DNA of 64,000 bases from Bryobacterales bacterium (GTDB taxonomy: Bacteria > Acidobacteriota > Terriglobia > Bryobacterales > Bryobacteraceae), in the NCBI GenBank assembly GCA_016789905.1, contig JAEUQC010000128.1, positions 62,001 to 126,000 on the forward strand, read 5' to 3'. The notes below the pieces were generated by a model. The model worked only from the letters and a program-made list of their open reading frames with translations. It had not been told where the DNA came from and did no database searches. This document shows positions 55,266 to 64,000 of the stretch, one piece after another; position 1 is the stretch's first letter, and every line of letters begins with the position of its first letter. The translations under genes and the position numbers were made by a program.

Positions 55266-57335
55266 CTAGCGGTACAGCCCGCCGGGAGCTTCCATCACTT
55301 CGTTAAGAATCTTCGAATACCGGGTGAGGGTACCCGTGGTAAACAACGTGTCGCGCGAAGATTGAATCAGTTCCGGCAACACCGTTGACGGCACTCGCCC
55401 ATTCACCGGCATCGTTTGCGCCGCTCCGCCAGTGACGATCACCGGCAACGGTACGTTGTATCCGCGCACCGTTTTCTGAATCTCTGCGAACACCGCGTCG
55501 GCGTCCACTTTGCCCAGATTCACGCCCATGCCGCGGGCGATGAGGCCAATGATATTCAGGTCCGTTTTGGCGCCCACCGTTTCCACGCCGCGCTTCAGCC
55601 GCTGCACCTGGCCGCACACGTTGGTAACGGTGCCGTTCTTCTCATACGCCGAAGCGGCCGGCAGCACCACGTCGGCACGTTGCGCGGTCTCCGTCAGGAA
55701 AAGATCCTGCACCACAACAAAGGCCTTCGACGAAGCCAGCGTGTGCCGCGCCAGCGGGTTGGCGCCCACCACCCACAGCAGGTCCAAATCCGTCGCCGCC
55801 ATCATTTGCGGCAGCGTCAACCCGGGCGCGCCTTCCACCGCGTGATAGCCCGGCCCCAGGTCCGGCAGCAGACCCATATCCATGGCGCCGCGTGAATTGG
55901 CGTAATCCACCAGGCAAATGTACTTCACCGGAATGCCCAGCGATTCGCCGAAGGCAACCAGTTTCCGCACGCCTTCGCCCTTCACACTGTCGCCGAATAG
56001 AACCAGCAGTTCCTTTTCGCCCTTCAGCTTTTCAGCCATCGATTCGACGGCCGGCAGCCAGTTTCCATCCGCCGTTCGCGCCGAAGCCTTCGCGATCTTG
56101 TCTTCCCGCACCGCGCCCGGCGTGGCCACATAAATGCCCGCCTTGTGGTGCCGGTGGTTGGCCCGGATCTGGTTGGCCAGAAACGGCTGCTGCTGCGAAA
56201 GATCGGCGCCCACAATCAGCACTGCTTTTGCGTTGTAGCAATCGTCGGCCGTGCCCAGCGTGGCCGTTTTGCCGCTCAGCGAATCCAGCAGCGTTACCAC
56301 GTCGCCGGACCGGTGATGGTCAATATTGTTGGTCTTCAGCACCGTCCGCGCGAACTTCTGCAGCAGGTAGGCTTCTTCATTGGCGATGCGCGTCGAACCA
56401 ACCACGCCCGCCTTCCCGCCGGCCTTGAACTTCTCCACCACCGCCTGCAGCGCCCGCGACCAGCTTACTTCTTCCAGCTTCCCGTTCACGCGCAGCAGCG
56501 GCGTCTGCAACCGTTCCGGATGGTGGTTGAAATCGAACGCGTACCGGCCCTTCACGCAAAGGAATTCGCCGTTGACGCCCGAACGGTCCCGGTTGTTGCC
56601 GCGAACAATCTCGTTGTTCCGCACGCCCAGTGTGGTTTTGCAGCCATTTGAACAGTGGGTGCAAATCGTACCAACATGCTCCATTTCCCACGGCCGTGTC
56701 TTGTAGCGGTACGCCCCGCTGGTCAACGCGCCCACCGGACAGATGTCGATGCAGGATCCGCACTCGTCGCATTCCAGATGGTCGCCATGCGAAGGCGCGA
56801 TCTCCGCCGCCACGCCGCGGTTCACAATGCCCAGCGCGCCCACGCCCATGCCCTCGTTGCAGACACGCACACAGCGGTAACAAAGAATGCAGCGCGGCCC
56901 ATCGTAGAACACCACCGGGCTCCACTGCTTTTCCGGCACGTGCTGCTTCACTTCGGTAAAGCGCGATTCGCCCGCGCCGTACTTGAACACCATGTCCTGC
57001 AGTTCGCACTCGCCGCCCTTGTCGCACACCGGGCAATCCAGCGGATGGTTGGTCAACAGGAACTCAAGCGTCGTCTTCCGCGCCTTCACCACCGCCGGCG
57101 ATTCGGTGCGGACAATCATCCCCTCGGCCACGGGTACAACGCAAGCCGCCATCAACTTCGGCGCCTTTTCAATTTCCACCAGACACATGCGGCAGGCCGC
57201 CTGCAGCGACATGCCTTCGTAGTAGCAAAATGCCGGAATCTCGATGCCAGCCAGCTTGGCGGCGTCGATCAATAGCGTCCCCGCCGGTGCTTCCACCGCC
57301 GTCTCGTTGATCGTCAGCTTGACCATGTTCGACAT
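55266..57335 (-). CDS. nuoG: NADH:quinone oxidoreductase subunit G
   Basis: A 689-residue iron-sulfur subunit of the NADH module. N-terminal 2Fe-2S (CYYEGMSLQAACRMCLVEIE), His-Cys4 cluster (NHPLDCPVCDKGGECELQD), two 4Fe-4S regions (CILCYRCVRVCNEGMG; CDECGSCIDICPVGAL) and the extra N7 site (CTHCSNGCKTTLG...EFLCVKGRY). The rest is the molybdopterin-like domain. The ATG at 57335 is used with AGGAG five bases upstream. It is shorter than the 900-residue enterobacterial form but within the family's common range. Confidence 0.95.
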   Translation of the reverse strand: MSNMVKLTINETAVEAPAGTLLIDAAKLAGIEIPAFCYYEGMSLQAACRMCLVEIEKAPKLMAACVVPVAEGMIVRTESPAVVKARKTTLEFLLTNHPLDCPVCDKGGECELQDMVFKYGAGESRFTEVKQHVPEKQWSPVVFYDGPRCILCYRCVRVCNEGMGVGALGIVNRGVAAEIAPSHGDHLECDECGSCIDICPVGALTSGAYRYKTRPWEMEHVGTICTHCSNGCKTTLGVRNNEIVRGNNRDRSGVNGEFLCVKGRYAFDFNHHPERLQTPLLRVNGKLEEVSWSRALQAVVEKFKAGGKAGVVGSTRIANEEAYLLQKFARTVLKTNNIDHHRSGDVVTLLDSLSGKTATLGTADDCYNAKAVLIVGADLSQQQPFLANQIRANHRHHKAGIYVATPGAVREDKIAKASARTADGNWLPAVESMAEKLKGEKELLVLFGDSVKGEGVRKLVAFGESLGIPVKYICLVDYANSRGAMDMGLLPDLGPGYHAVEGAPGLTLPQMMAATDLDLLWVVGANPLARHTLASSKAFVVVQDLFLTETAQRADVVLPAASAYEKNGTVTNVCGQVQRLKRGVETVGAKTDLNIIGLIARGMGVNLGKVDADAVFAEIQKTVRGYNVPLPVIVTGGAAQTMPVNGRVPSTVLPELIQSSRDTLFTTGTLTRYSKILNEVMEAPGGLYR

Positions 57336-57344
57336 CAATACTCC

Positions 57345-58648
<1,304 letters not shown>

Positions 58649-58652
<4 letters not shown>

Positions 58653-59122
58653 TGCAGTCCCTCCAAAAGCTGATCCAACTTGTCCGTCGTCACTTCATGG
58701 TGGAACGTGTAGTTCAACTGAATCGCCGGCGCCCACGAACAGGCCCCGATACATTCCACTTCTTCCAGCGAAAACACGCCCGACGCTTGCGTCTGTTTAT
58801 GGCCGATTCCCAGCTTCTTGCAGGCGTGATCGTAAAGCTCCGCGCCGCCCCGCAGCATACAGGCCACGTTTGTGCAAATCTGCACGTGCGTCTTGCCCTG
58901 CGGCTTCTTGTGCAGCATCGAATAGTAGCCAACCACTTCGTCAACCTGCAGCACCGAAACGTCCAGCCGCTTGGCCAGTTCCGCCATCAGTTCCGGCGTC
59001 ACCGCGCCCACTTCGTCCTGCGCGTACATCAACATCGGCACCAGCGCCCCGCGCTGCCGTCCCGGCGGGTAATGCGTCAAAAGGTCGGCGAAACGCGCTT
59101 CCAGTTCAGGTGAAAAGGTCAT
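58649..59122 (-). CDS. nuoE: NADH:quinone oxidoreductase subunit E
   Basis: A 157-residue thioredoxin-like 2Fe-2S subunit. Cluster ligands CTNVAC (Cys-x4-Cys) and ECIGACSWAP (Cys-x3-Cys). The N-terminal helical bundle MTFSPELEARFADLLTHYPPGRQRGALVPMLMYAQDEVG is typical. The ATG at 59122 overlaps the nuoD stop (ATGA). Confidence 0.95.
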
Positions 59123-60330
59123 CGGTCGCAATCTCCCAGCACGAAATCCAGACTGCCCATAATCGCGATGGAGTCGGCAATCATCCGGTCTTCAATCAAA
59201 TTCGGCAGCGCCTGCAGGTTGCCAAAGCTTGGCGTCCGCATATGCACCCGCAGCGGCTTGGACGTCCCATCGCTCACCACGTAATAGCCCAGTTCTCCGC
59301 GCGGCGATTCCACCACCTGGAACACCTCGCCCGCCGGAACGCTGATCCCTTCGGTCACAATCTTGAAGTGGTAAATCAGCGATTCCATCTGCGTCTTCAT
59401 CCGCTCGCGCTCCGGCAGCATCACTTTCGGAGCATCCGCCTGCACCGGCCCTTCCGGCATGCCGGCCATCGCCTGATTGATAATCTTGATCGATTCCCGC
59501 ATCTCCGCCACGCGCACCGCGTACCGTGCGAATACGTCGTTATCGGTAAGCGTCGGCACGGCGAAGTCGAACTTGTCGTAGCTCGAATACGGCATCATTT
59601 TGCGTGCGTCCATTGGCAAACCGGCGGCGCGGATGCACGGGCCCGTCATGCCCACTTCCAGCATCTCTTCCACCGGCAGCAGCCCCACGCCCTTGGTGCG
59701 TTTCAGCCAGATCGGGTTCGCGTTCAATAGCGATTCGTACTCGTCAATCCGGCTCGGCAGCGTCTCCATGAAGGCCTTGACGCGTTTCTCCCAGCCCCGC
59801 GGCGGGTCCAGCGCCAGCCCGCCCACACGGATGTAGCTGGTCATCAGCCGCTGCCCGGCGAACATCTCAAACAGCCGCAAAATATCTTCCCGCTCCCGGA
59901 AGCACAGGAAGAACACCGTCATCGCGCCGATGTCCAGACAGTGCGTGCCCAGCCACACCAGGTGGCTGTTGATGCGCGTCAACTCGCACAACAAAACCCG
60001 CATCCATTGCGCCTTCGGCGGAATTTCCAGTTGCAGAAGTTTTTCCACCGCCAGGCTGTAGGCCAAGTTGTTCGATAGGTTCGCCAGGTAGTCCACGCGA
60101 TCGGTCAGCGTGATGCCCTGCTGCCAGTTCAACGATTCGAACTGCTTCTCAATCCCGGTGTGCAAGAAGCCAATATCCGGCGTGCACTTCAGAACCGTCT
60201 CGCCTTCCAGTTCCAGCACCACCCGCAACACGCCGTGCGTCGACGGATGCTGCGGACCCATGTTCAGCGTCATCCGGCGCGTGTGGCCGCTTTTTTCGGT
60301 GTCGGCGGTAGGTGTTAGCGTCTCGCTCAT
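59119..60330 (-). CDS. nuoD: NADH:quinone oxidoreductase subunit D
   Basis: A 403-residue quinone-site subunit. LNMGPQHPSTHGVLRVVLELEGETVLKCTPDIGFLHTGIEK carries the quinone-binding His region; VDYLANLSNNLAYSLAVEKLL and the C-terminal SLDFVLGDCDR are standard. Start 60330 fits the family N-terminus MTLNMGPQHP after a short lead. In the fold, NuoD packs against NuoB; no nuoB is encoded beside it. Confidence 0.95.
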   Translation of the reverse strand: MSETLTPTADTEKSGHTRRMTLNMGPQHPSTHGVLRVVLELEGETVLKCTPDIGFLHTGIEKQFESLNWQQGITLTDRVDYLANLSNNLAYSLAVEKLLQLEIPPKAQWMRVLLCELTRINSHLVWLGTHCLDIGAMTVFFLCFREREDILRLFEMFAGQRLMTSYIRVGGLALDPPRGWEKRVKAFMETLPSRIDEYESLLNANPIWLKRTKGVGLLPVEEMLEVGMTGPCIRAAGLPMDARKMMPYSSYDKFDFAVPTLTDNDVFARYAVRVAEMRESIKIINQAMAGMPEGPVQADAPKVMLPERERMKTQMESLIYHFKIVTEGISVPAGEVFQVVESPRGELGYYVVSDGTSKPLRVHMRTPSFGNLQALPNLIEDRMIADSIAIMGSLDFVLGDCDR

Positions 60331-60409
60331 AGTTGTAGGGATCTCCCTCGTTCGGAGTCGGCTGGCAGGGGGGAAAGCGAGCAACCGTGCTCCGCTTTCG
60401 GCAATGTCG

Positions 60410-60895
60410 TTATTCGTTCCGGTAGCTGTATTTGTGGCCATGCACCGGGAAGTCGCGCCGCAACGGGTGCCCCTCCCAGAAGTCCGGCATCATGATCCGC
60501 GTCAGGTTCGGGTGACCCTTGAAAACGACCCCAAACAGGTCCCATGCCTCGCGTTCATACCAGTTGGCCGCCGCATACACCGCGGTCGCCGAATCGATCT
60601 CCGGCTTCTCCCCGCCCACACGGCACTTCAGCCGCACAAACAGGTTCCGCGCCACCGACTGCAAGTGGTACACCACGTCGAAACGCGGCTCCATCGGATA
60701 CCGGTCCACACATGTCACCGTCGACAGCCGCTCAAACTTCTGCGCCTTCAACGCCCGCAACACGTCCAGAATCTTTTCCGGAACCACTTCCAGCGTTAAT
60801 TCGTTATGTTCTGTATTGCCCCCGGCGAGCGCACCAGCGACGGCCTGCTCCAGCGACGCGGCAATCTCATTCTCTTTCAAATTCTCAGGCAGCAT
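60410..60895 (-). CDS. nuoC: NADH:quinone oxidoreductase subunit C
   Basis: A 161-residue subunit of the hydrophilic arm. Signature AANWYEREAWDLFGVVFKGHPNLTRIMMPDFWEGHPLRRDFPVHG is the classical NuoC motif. It starts inside nuoA (11-base overlap). Normal order places nuoB between them; it is absent. It is a separate gene, not fused to nuoD. The 79 bases to nuoD hold no gene. Confidence 0.95.
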   Translation of the reverse strand: MLPENLKENEIAASLEQAVAGALAGGNTEHNELTLEVVPEKILDVLRALKAQKFERLSTVTCVDRYPMEPRFDVVYHLQSVARNLFVRLKCRVGGEKPEIDSATAVYAAANWYEREAWDLFGVVFKGHPNLTRIMMPDFWEGHPLRRDFPVHGHKYSYRNE

Positions 60896-61334
60896 GGTCC
60901 ACCTTGTGCAACGTGGGAACTTCGTGCAGCGTGCCAGCGGCCGACCGCCGTTCGATCTCCTCGGCGTGCGTCCAGTCCAACACACCCTTCTTCCAGATGT
61001 AGATGAAACCGGCGAGGACTAAAACTATAAACAGCAGCATTTCCACAAACGCGAACCATCGCAGGTCGCGGTACACAACCGCCCACGGGTAAAGAAAAAC
61101 CGCTTCAATGTCGAACAGGATAAAGAGCATGGCGACCATGTAGAACTTCACGCTGAATCGCTCGCGCGCCGATCCGATCGGCGCCATGCCCGATTCATAG
61201 GGCATGTCCTTGAACTTGTTCCGCACTCGTTTGCCCAATAGGGCGCCGGTCACAATAACTCCGGTTGCGTTCGCTATGGCGAATAACCACGCCAGGAGAA
61301 CGGGTATATAGCTTTCTTGCAGGGATGTCGGCAT
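60885..61334 (-). CDS. nuoA: NADH:quinone oxidoreductase subunit A
   Basis: A 149-residue membrane subunit with three helices. PYESGMAPIGSARERFSVKFYMVAMLFILFDIEAVFLYPWAVV is the NuoA signature, with the conserved Glu/Asp. It is the first gene of the operon, preceded by a good sigma-70-type promoter at 61362-61391. Its stop overlaps nuoC, which rules out a nuoB between them. Confidence 0.96.
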   Translation of the reverse strand: MPTSLQESYIPVLLAWLFAIANATGVIVTGALLGKRVRNKFKDMPYESGMAPIGSARERFSVKFYMVAMLFILFDIEAVFLYPWAVVYRDLRWFAFVEMLLFIVLVLAGFIYIWKKGVLDWTHAEEIERRSAAGTLHEVPTLHKVDHAA

Positions 61335-61361
61335 TCTTTAGGGAGAGTTTACCCTCTTCAA

Positions 61362-61391
61362 AATATAATGATCGCAGAAGTTCCGCGTCAA
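61362..61391 (-). promoter_or_regulatory. Sigma-70-type promoter of the nuo operon
   Basis: On the minus strand, TTGACG (61391-61386), an 18-base spacer and TATATT (61367-61362): each hexamer matches the consensus at 5 of 6 positions. Transcription would start near 61355, giving a leader of about 20 bases that contains GAGGG. The -35 lies inside the palindrome at 61386-61405. Confidence 0.72.
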
Positions 61392-61405
61392 ATTACGGTT
61401 TGACG
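61386..61405. promoter_or_regulatory. Palindrome CGTCAAA-N6-TTTGACG between nuoA and thiS
   Basis: Perfect 7-bp arms separated by six bases. The left arm contains the -35 of the nuo promoter on the minus strand; the right arm contains TTGACG on the plus strand toward thiS. It may be an operator or two back-to-back -35 elements, though no convincing -10 was seen on the thiS side. Confidence 0.5.
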
Positions 61406-61440
61406 AGAATTTCGCTCCGAAACCACTCTCCGAAACAAAA

Positions 61441-61644
61441 ATGATTGAAATTGTCGTCAACGGCGAGACCCGCCAAGTGCCCGCGGGCACAACAATTACA
61501 GGCCTTTTGGCCATTCTCTCCATTCCGCCCGAACGCGTCGCGGTCGAACTCGACCGGGCGATAATAAAGAATATTTTTTGGCCCGAAACCGAACTCCGCC
61601 CCGGCGCCCGCGTTGAGATCGTCCATTTCGTCGGCGGCGGCTAA
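61441..61644 (+). CDS. thiS: Sulfur-carrier protein ThiS
   Basis: A 67-residue ubiquitin-fold sulfur carrier for the thiazole half of thiamine. Typical features: MIEIVVNGETRQVPAGTTITGLL, VAVELDRAIIKN, the family's aromatic at PxxW (here IFWPET), RVEIVHFVGGG and the C-terminal Gly-Gly that becomes a thiocarboxylate. No ribosome-binding site is seen directly before the ATG. It overlaps the following minus-strand gene by four bases at the 3' end (convergent). No other thi gene is in the window. Confidence 0.88.
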   Translation: MIEIVVNGETRQVPAGTTITGLLAILSIPPERVAVELDRAIIKNIFWPETELRPGARVEIVHFVGGG

Positions 61645-62801
61645 ACGCCCAGCCACTCCGCGCACGCCCGGTTCAGAGCCGGCAGCGGCAGCAGTCCGCC
61701 GGGCAATGTGAAGTCCGGCGGGGCCAGGCATAACATCTCGTCCATCCCCTCGGCCAGGAACAGGTACGCGGTGTTGTTCCGGTATTCCACGTACTTGCCC
61801 GCTTCCTGCCACACGTACTGGTAGAACACCTCCAGGTCAACGTAGGAGCCAAGCATGTCCGCCGTCGTTGGAATCGGCGTGGCCGCGTCCTGATCGGCGA
61901 AAATCAGCAAACTGCTAAACGGCTTCACTTTGTTGCGAATCCCGAAGCCCGCCGCCAGAAACGACGGTTTGGCCCGCCGGATGGCCTGCACGCTCGCCCA
62001 CTCCACAAACGTGTTGTTCACCAGCAGCGTTCCGTTTCCCGCCAGCAGGGTCGCCCGCACGAACTCGGCCATCACCGGATCCCCCGCCCACTCCGCGTCC
62101 TTCGGCGAAAGTGTCCGCAGCTTCTCCCCCAACTGCCTGGGCCCGCGAACCTCTCCTTTTTCGGCAATCTTCTGGACCTCTTCCATCAGCCGCCCGCGGT
62201 ACCGCTTCAGCCGGTCGTAGCTCAGCCGCGTGGCCTGTGTTAACGGCGCCCCCAGCGTCTCCCCGGTCTCCACCACCCAGGCCGAATGCGGCCCCCGCGC
62301 CGCCGCGCAACGGTCCGCCAGCCCGTCCAGCAGCATCGGCCCGAACCTGGAGACATCCTCGGGCACTTGGAGCGCCACGCGCCGCCCGCCCTTGATCCGC
62401 GTCCACATCCGGTCCGGCCCCACCGGCAGGTCCGCCGGCCCCAGCACAATCAACAGCCGGGGCTTGCCCTTCACCGCGGCGTCCAGCGCCGGGTTGATGC
62501 TCTCAAAAATCGAAGTGATCACCCGCCGCCACTCCGGATACAACGCGTTCCGGTTCAAAAAGTCCACCTGTTCCAGCGTGAACCGTCCGCGCGGCCAACT
62601 CTTCGGCGTCACCCCCATCCGCGGTTCCAGCGCCGCCAACGGCGCAAACAGTTCCGCCGGGGCTTTTTCCAAATACGCGCCCAATCGCTCAAAATACTCG
62701 CGCTCGGCGGGAAACAGCGTCTCCCACCCGCGCAACTGTTCGTTGAAGTACGCGGCGAAGGTCACCGGGACGTGCTCGAAATCGAAATGCGGGGGCGGCA
62801 T
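61641..62801 (-). CDS. Conserved-looking protein of unknown function beside the DUF1501-type gene
   Basis: A 386-residue soluble protein without a signal peptide or membrane segment. No family was recognised. It has mixed alpha/beta character with segments such as GKPRLLIVLGPADLPVGPDRMWTRIKGG (a Gly/Pro-rich loop after a strand), FVRATLLAGNGTLLVNNTFVEWASVQAIRRAKPSFLAAGFGIRNKVKPFSSLLIFADQD and YFNEQLRGWETLFPAEREYF. It is six bases downstream of the DUF1501/alkaline-phosphatase-type gene, so the two are co-transcribed. No catalytic motif is obvious. Coding is supported by clean phase and length. Confidence 0.75.
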   Translation of the reverse strand: MPPPHFDFEHVPVTFAAYFNEQLRGWETLFPAEREYFERLGAYLEKAPAELFAPLAALEPRMGVTPKSWPRGRFTLEQVDFLNRNALYPEWRRVITSIFESINPALDAAVKGKPRLLIVLGPADLPVGPDRMWTRIKGGRRVALQVPEDVSRFGPMLLDGLADRCAAARGPHSAWVVETGETLGAPLTQATRLSYDRLKRYRGRLMEEVQKIAEKGEVRGPRQLGEKLRTLSPKDAEWAGDPVMAEFVRATLLAGNGTLLVNNTFVEWASVQAIRRAKPSFLAAGFGIRNKVKPFSSLLIFADQDAATPIPTTADMLGSYVDLEVFYQYVWQEAGKYVEYRNNTAYLFLAEGMDEMLCLAPPDFTLPGGLLPLPALNRACAEWLGV

Positions 62802-62807
62802 AACGCG

Positions 62808-63965
62808 CTAGACCAGAATCTCCTTCGCCGGCGATCCCGCCATCCCCTCCGCCCGGATGCCCAGAATACTCGCCGCCGTCGCTGCCACGTCCACATGGCG
62901 AATGGGCGTATCGGTCGCGCCTTTCGTCACGCCGGCCCCCAGCGCCAGCAGCCAGGTATTCCGGCACGACGCGTCCCCGCTGCGGTGGTTCAAAAACCCG
63001 TTCGCCGTATTCACATCCCCATCCCGCCCCAGTTCCGGCAGGATCAGCACCGTCGTATTGTCCTTATACTTCGGGTTCTCCCGCACCTCATCCCACAGCA
63101 TTCCCGTCAACCGGTCTGTCTTCGTAATGGCCTGCAAGTACAGCGAATACGAGCCCCAATGCGCTACGTCCATGTCCCAGAAATTCACCAGCAACAGCCG
63201 CGGAGCAAACTCCCGCATCACTTCCCGGGTGATGAAAAATGTCAGCTCATCGCCCGACGTTGGCGCCTCCGGACCGTTGATGAATTCGCCCATCGCCCGC
63301 GTCAGCGTCGTCCGGACGTGCTTATCCATCTGCCGCCCGCCCTTGAAAATGGTCCACCCCACGCCCTCATAGCCCTCCTGCAGAATCGTCTCCAGCCGCT
63401 GCTGCACCGCGCCGCGGTCGCTCAGGTCGCCCGCCGCCGGCTTCTTCACAATGTCGTTGATCGCCTCCAGCAGCAACTGTTTTGGCAGCACCACATTCGC
63501 CCCAAACGGCAGCCCGTATTCCCGCGCGCCGCTTGCTCCCATCGCCGCGAAGCTTTTGTTGGTCGCTATCACCCAGGCGTCCAGCGGCCCCGCTTTCAGG
63601 CTCTTTCGATACTGTTCAAACAGCGTCGCAGAGCCTGGCGCTTCAAACCCGAAATCGTCCACCCGCTGCCAGTTACCCGTCACAATACTTGCCGTCGAGT
63701 TGAAGTGTGATAGCACCCCTTCGTTCAGACAGTTCCTGTAAAAATACCCCGACGGCCGCAGCGCCGCCAGCCGCGGAATGTTCCGCAGTCCCTCCGGCGA
63801 AAACGTCTCCGCCTTCCGGACGCCGCCGCCAAAGGTGACAATGATCACCTTCCGCCCGGCCGCCGCCGCGCCCGCCGCCTGCTGCCAGAAGGCCAGTAGC
63901 GGCGCCGGCAATATCCGCTGCGCAATCGTCAATCCCGCCAGTTTCAGGAAATCGCGAGTCTGCAT
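62808..63965 (-). CDS. DUF1501/alkaline-phosphatase-superfamily exported protein
   Basis: A 385-residue protein beginning with a weak Tat-like/secretion sequence (MQTRDFLKLAGLTIAQRILPAPLLAFW). VIIVTFGGGVRKAETF and ITGNW-type loop (SIVTGNWQRVDDFGFEAPG) and VNFWDMDVAHWGSYSLYLQAITKTDRLTGMLWDEVRENPKYKDNTTVLILPELGRDGDVN follow the strand order of the alkaline-phosphatase fold as seen in DUF1501. Metal ligands partly present (ELGRDGD, RHVDVAATAASILG). Function unknown; DUF1501 proteins often accompany DUF1553/1800-type exported proteins. Overlaps nothing upstream; another minus-strand gene appears to end four bases before its start. Confidence 0.78.
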   Translation of the reverse strand: MQTRDFLKLAGLTIAQRILPAPLLAFWQQAAGAAAAGRKVIIVTFGGGVRKAETFSPEGLRNIPRLAALRPSGYFYRNCLNEGVLSHFNSTASIVTGNWQRVDDFGFEAPGSATLFEQYRKSLKAGPLDAWVIATNKSFAAMGASGAREYGLPFGANVVLPKQLLLEAINDIVKKPAAGDLSDRGAVQQRLETILQEGYEGVGWTIFKGGRQMDKHVRTTLTRAMGEFINGPEAPTSGDELTFFITREVMREFAPRLLLVNFWDMDVAHWGSYSLYLQAITKTDRLTGMLWDEVRENPKYKDNTTVLILPELGRDGDVNTANGFLNHRSGDASCRNTWLLALGAGVTKGATDTPIRHVDVAATAASILGIRAEGMAGSPAKEILV

Positions 63966-63968
63966 GGC

Positions 63969-64000
63969 TCAGTAGTCCAGAATCTCACCGCCGCTAATTT
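63969..64000 (-). CDS. C-terminal end of a further minus-strand gene (partial)
   Basis: An open frame reads ...ISGGEILDY followed by TGA at 63971-63969, four bases ahead of the DUF1501-type ATG. Close spacing suggests it belongs to the same operon. Only about 10 codons are visible, so no identity can be given. Confidence 0.4.
   Translation of the reverse strand, partial: ISGGEILDY

Noticed and set aside
62286..63710. 474-residue plus-strand frame opposite the last two genes
   Set aside because: Arg/Pro/His-rich shadow with no motif.

Overview
The window is GC-rich, gene-dense bacterial chromosome. It most resembles an Acidobacteriota genome of the Bryobacteraceae/Solibacter type. This is inferred from gene content: a very large Oar-like TonB-dependent receptor, DUF4097 proteins full of 'VNG' turns, DUF1552 and DUF1592-type proteins beside a Cys-type sulfatase, a PadR regulator, many Tat-type signal sequences, and F0 and Nuo clusters with unusual membership. 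No tRNA, rRNA, CRISPR array, insertion sequence or prophage was recognised.

Layout. 1-1415: folP (cut by the window edge) and tyrS. 1561-7311: a TPR protein, a small outer-membrane protein divergent from a PadR regulator with a clear 21-bp operator, a small membrane protein, and an exporter module (HlyD-type adaptor plus two LolD/MacB-type ATPases, no permease). 7398-13191: an ECF sigma factor, a HEAT-containing anti-sigma factor, two DUF4097 proteins, then an NtrC-type regulator and an NtrY-type kinase. 13208-17922: a TonB-dependent receptor coupled to an exported amidohydrolase. 18002-24712: a full tol-pal set (Q, R, A-like, B, pal, cpoB) running into a CBM9-like protein and a DeoC-fold protein that has lost its catalytic residues. 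25018-25970: stand-alone CheY and CheX. 25972-31107 (minus): hemD, an exported FMN alpha-hydroxy-acid oxidase, a hexaheme cytochrome c, atpZ, an AtpI-like gene, atpB and atpE, ending at a strong terminator before a DapA-family gene. 31155-35384 (plus): GMC oxidoreductase, metallo-beta-lactamase-fold enzyme, ABC-F ATPase. 35604-42163 (minus): sulfatase, DUF1552, DUF1592-type cytochrome-like protein and two O-methyltransferases in one tight operon. 42246-46474: SNF2 helicase and SWIM-zinc-finger partner. 46478-48331: a heme-binding methyl-accepting protein and a 79-residue miniature flagellar-rod-like protein. 48350-61334 (minus): complex I operon nuoACDEFGHJKLMN, lacking nuoB and nuoI. 61441-63965: thiS, a protein of unknown function and a DUF1501/alkaline-phosphatase-fold protein.

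How the genes work together. Envelope biology dominates: Tol-Pal, TonB-dependent uptake, an exporter module and cell-surface VNG proteins under their own sigma/anti-sigma switch. Energy conservation is the second theme: F0 plus a periplasmic oxidase/cytochrome pair in one transcript, and complex I from a good sigma-70-type promoter. The items most worth following are the complex I operon without nuoB/nuoI, the dead DeoC homologue, the miniature flagellar-rod protein, the asymmetric ABC ATPase pair, and the repeat-scarred gap beside the sulfatase gene.
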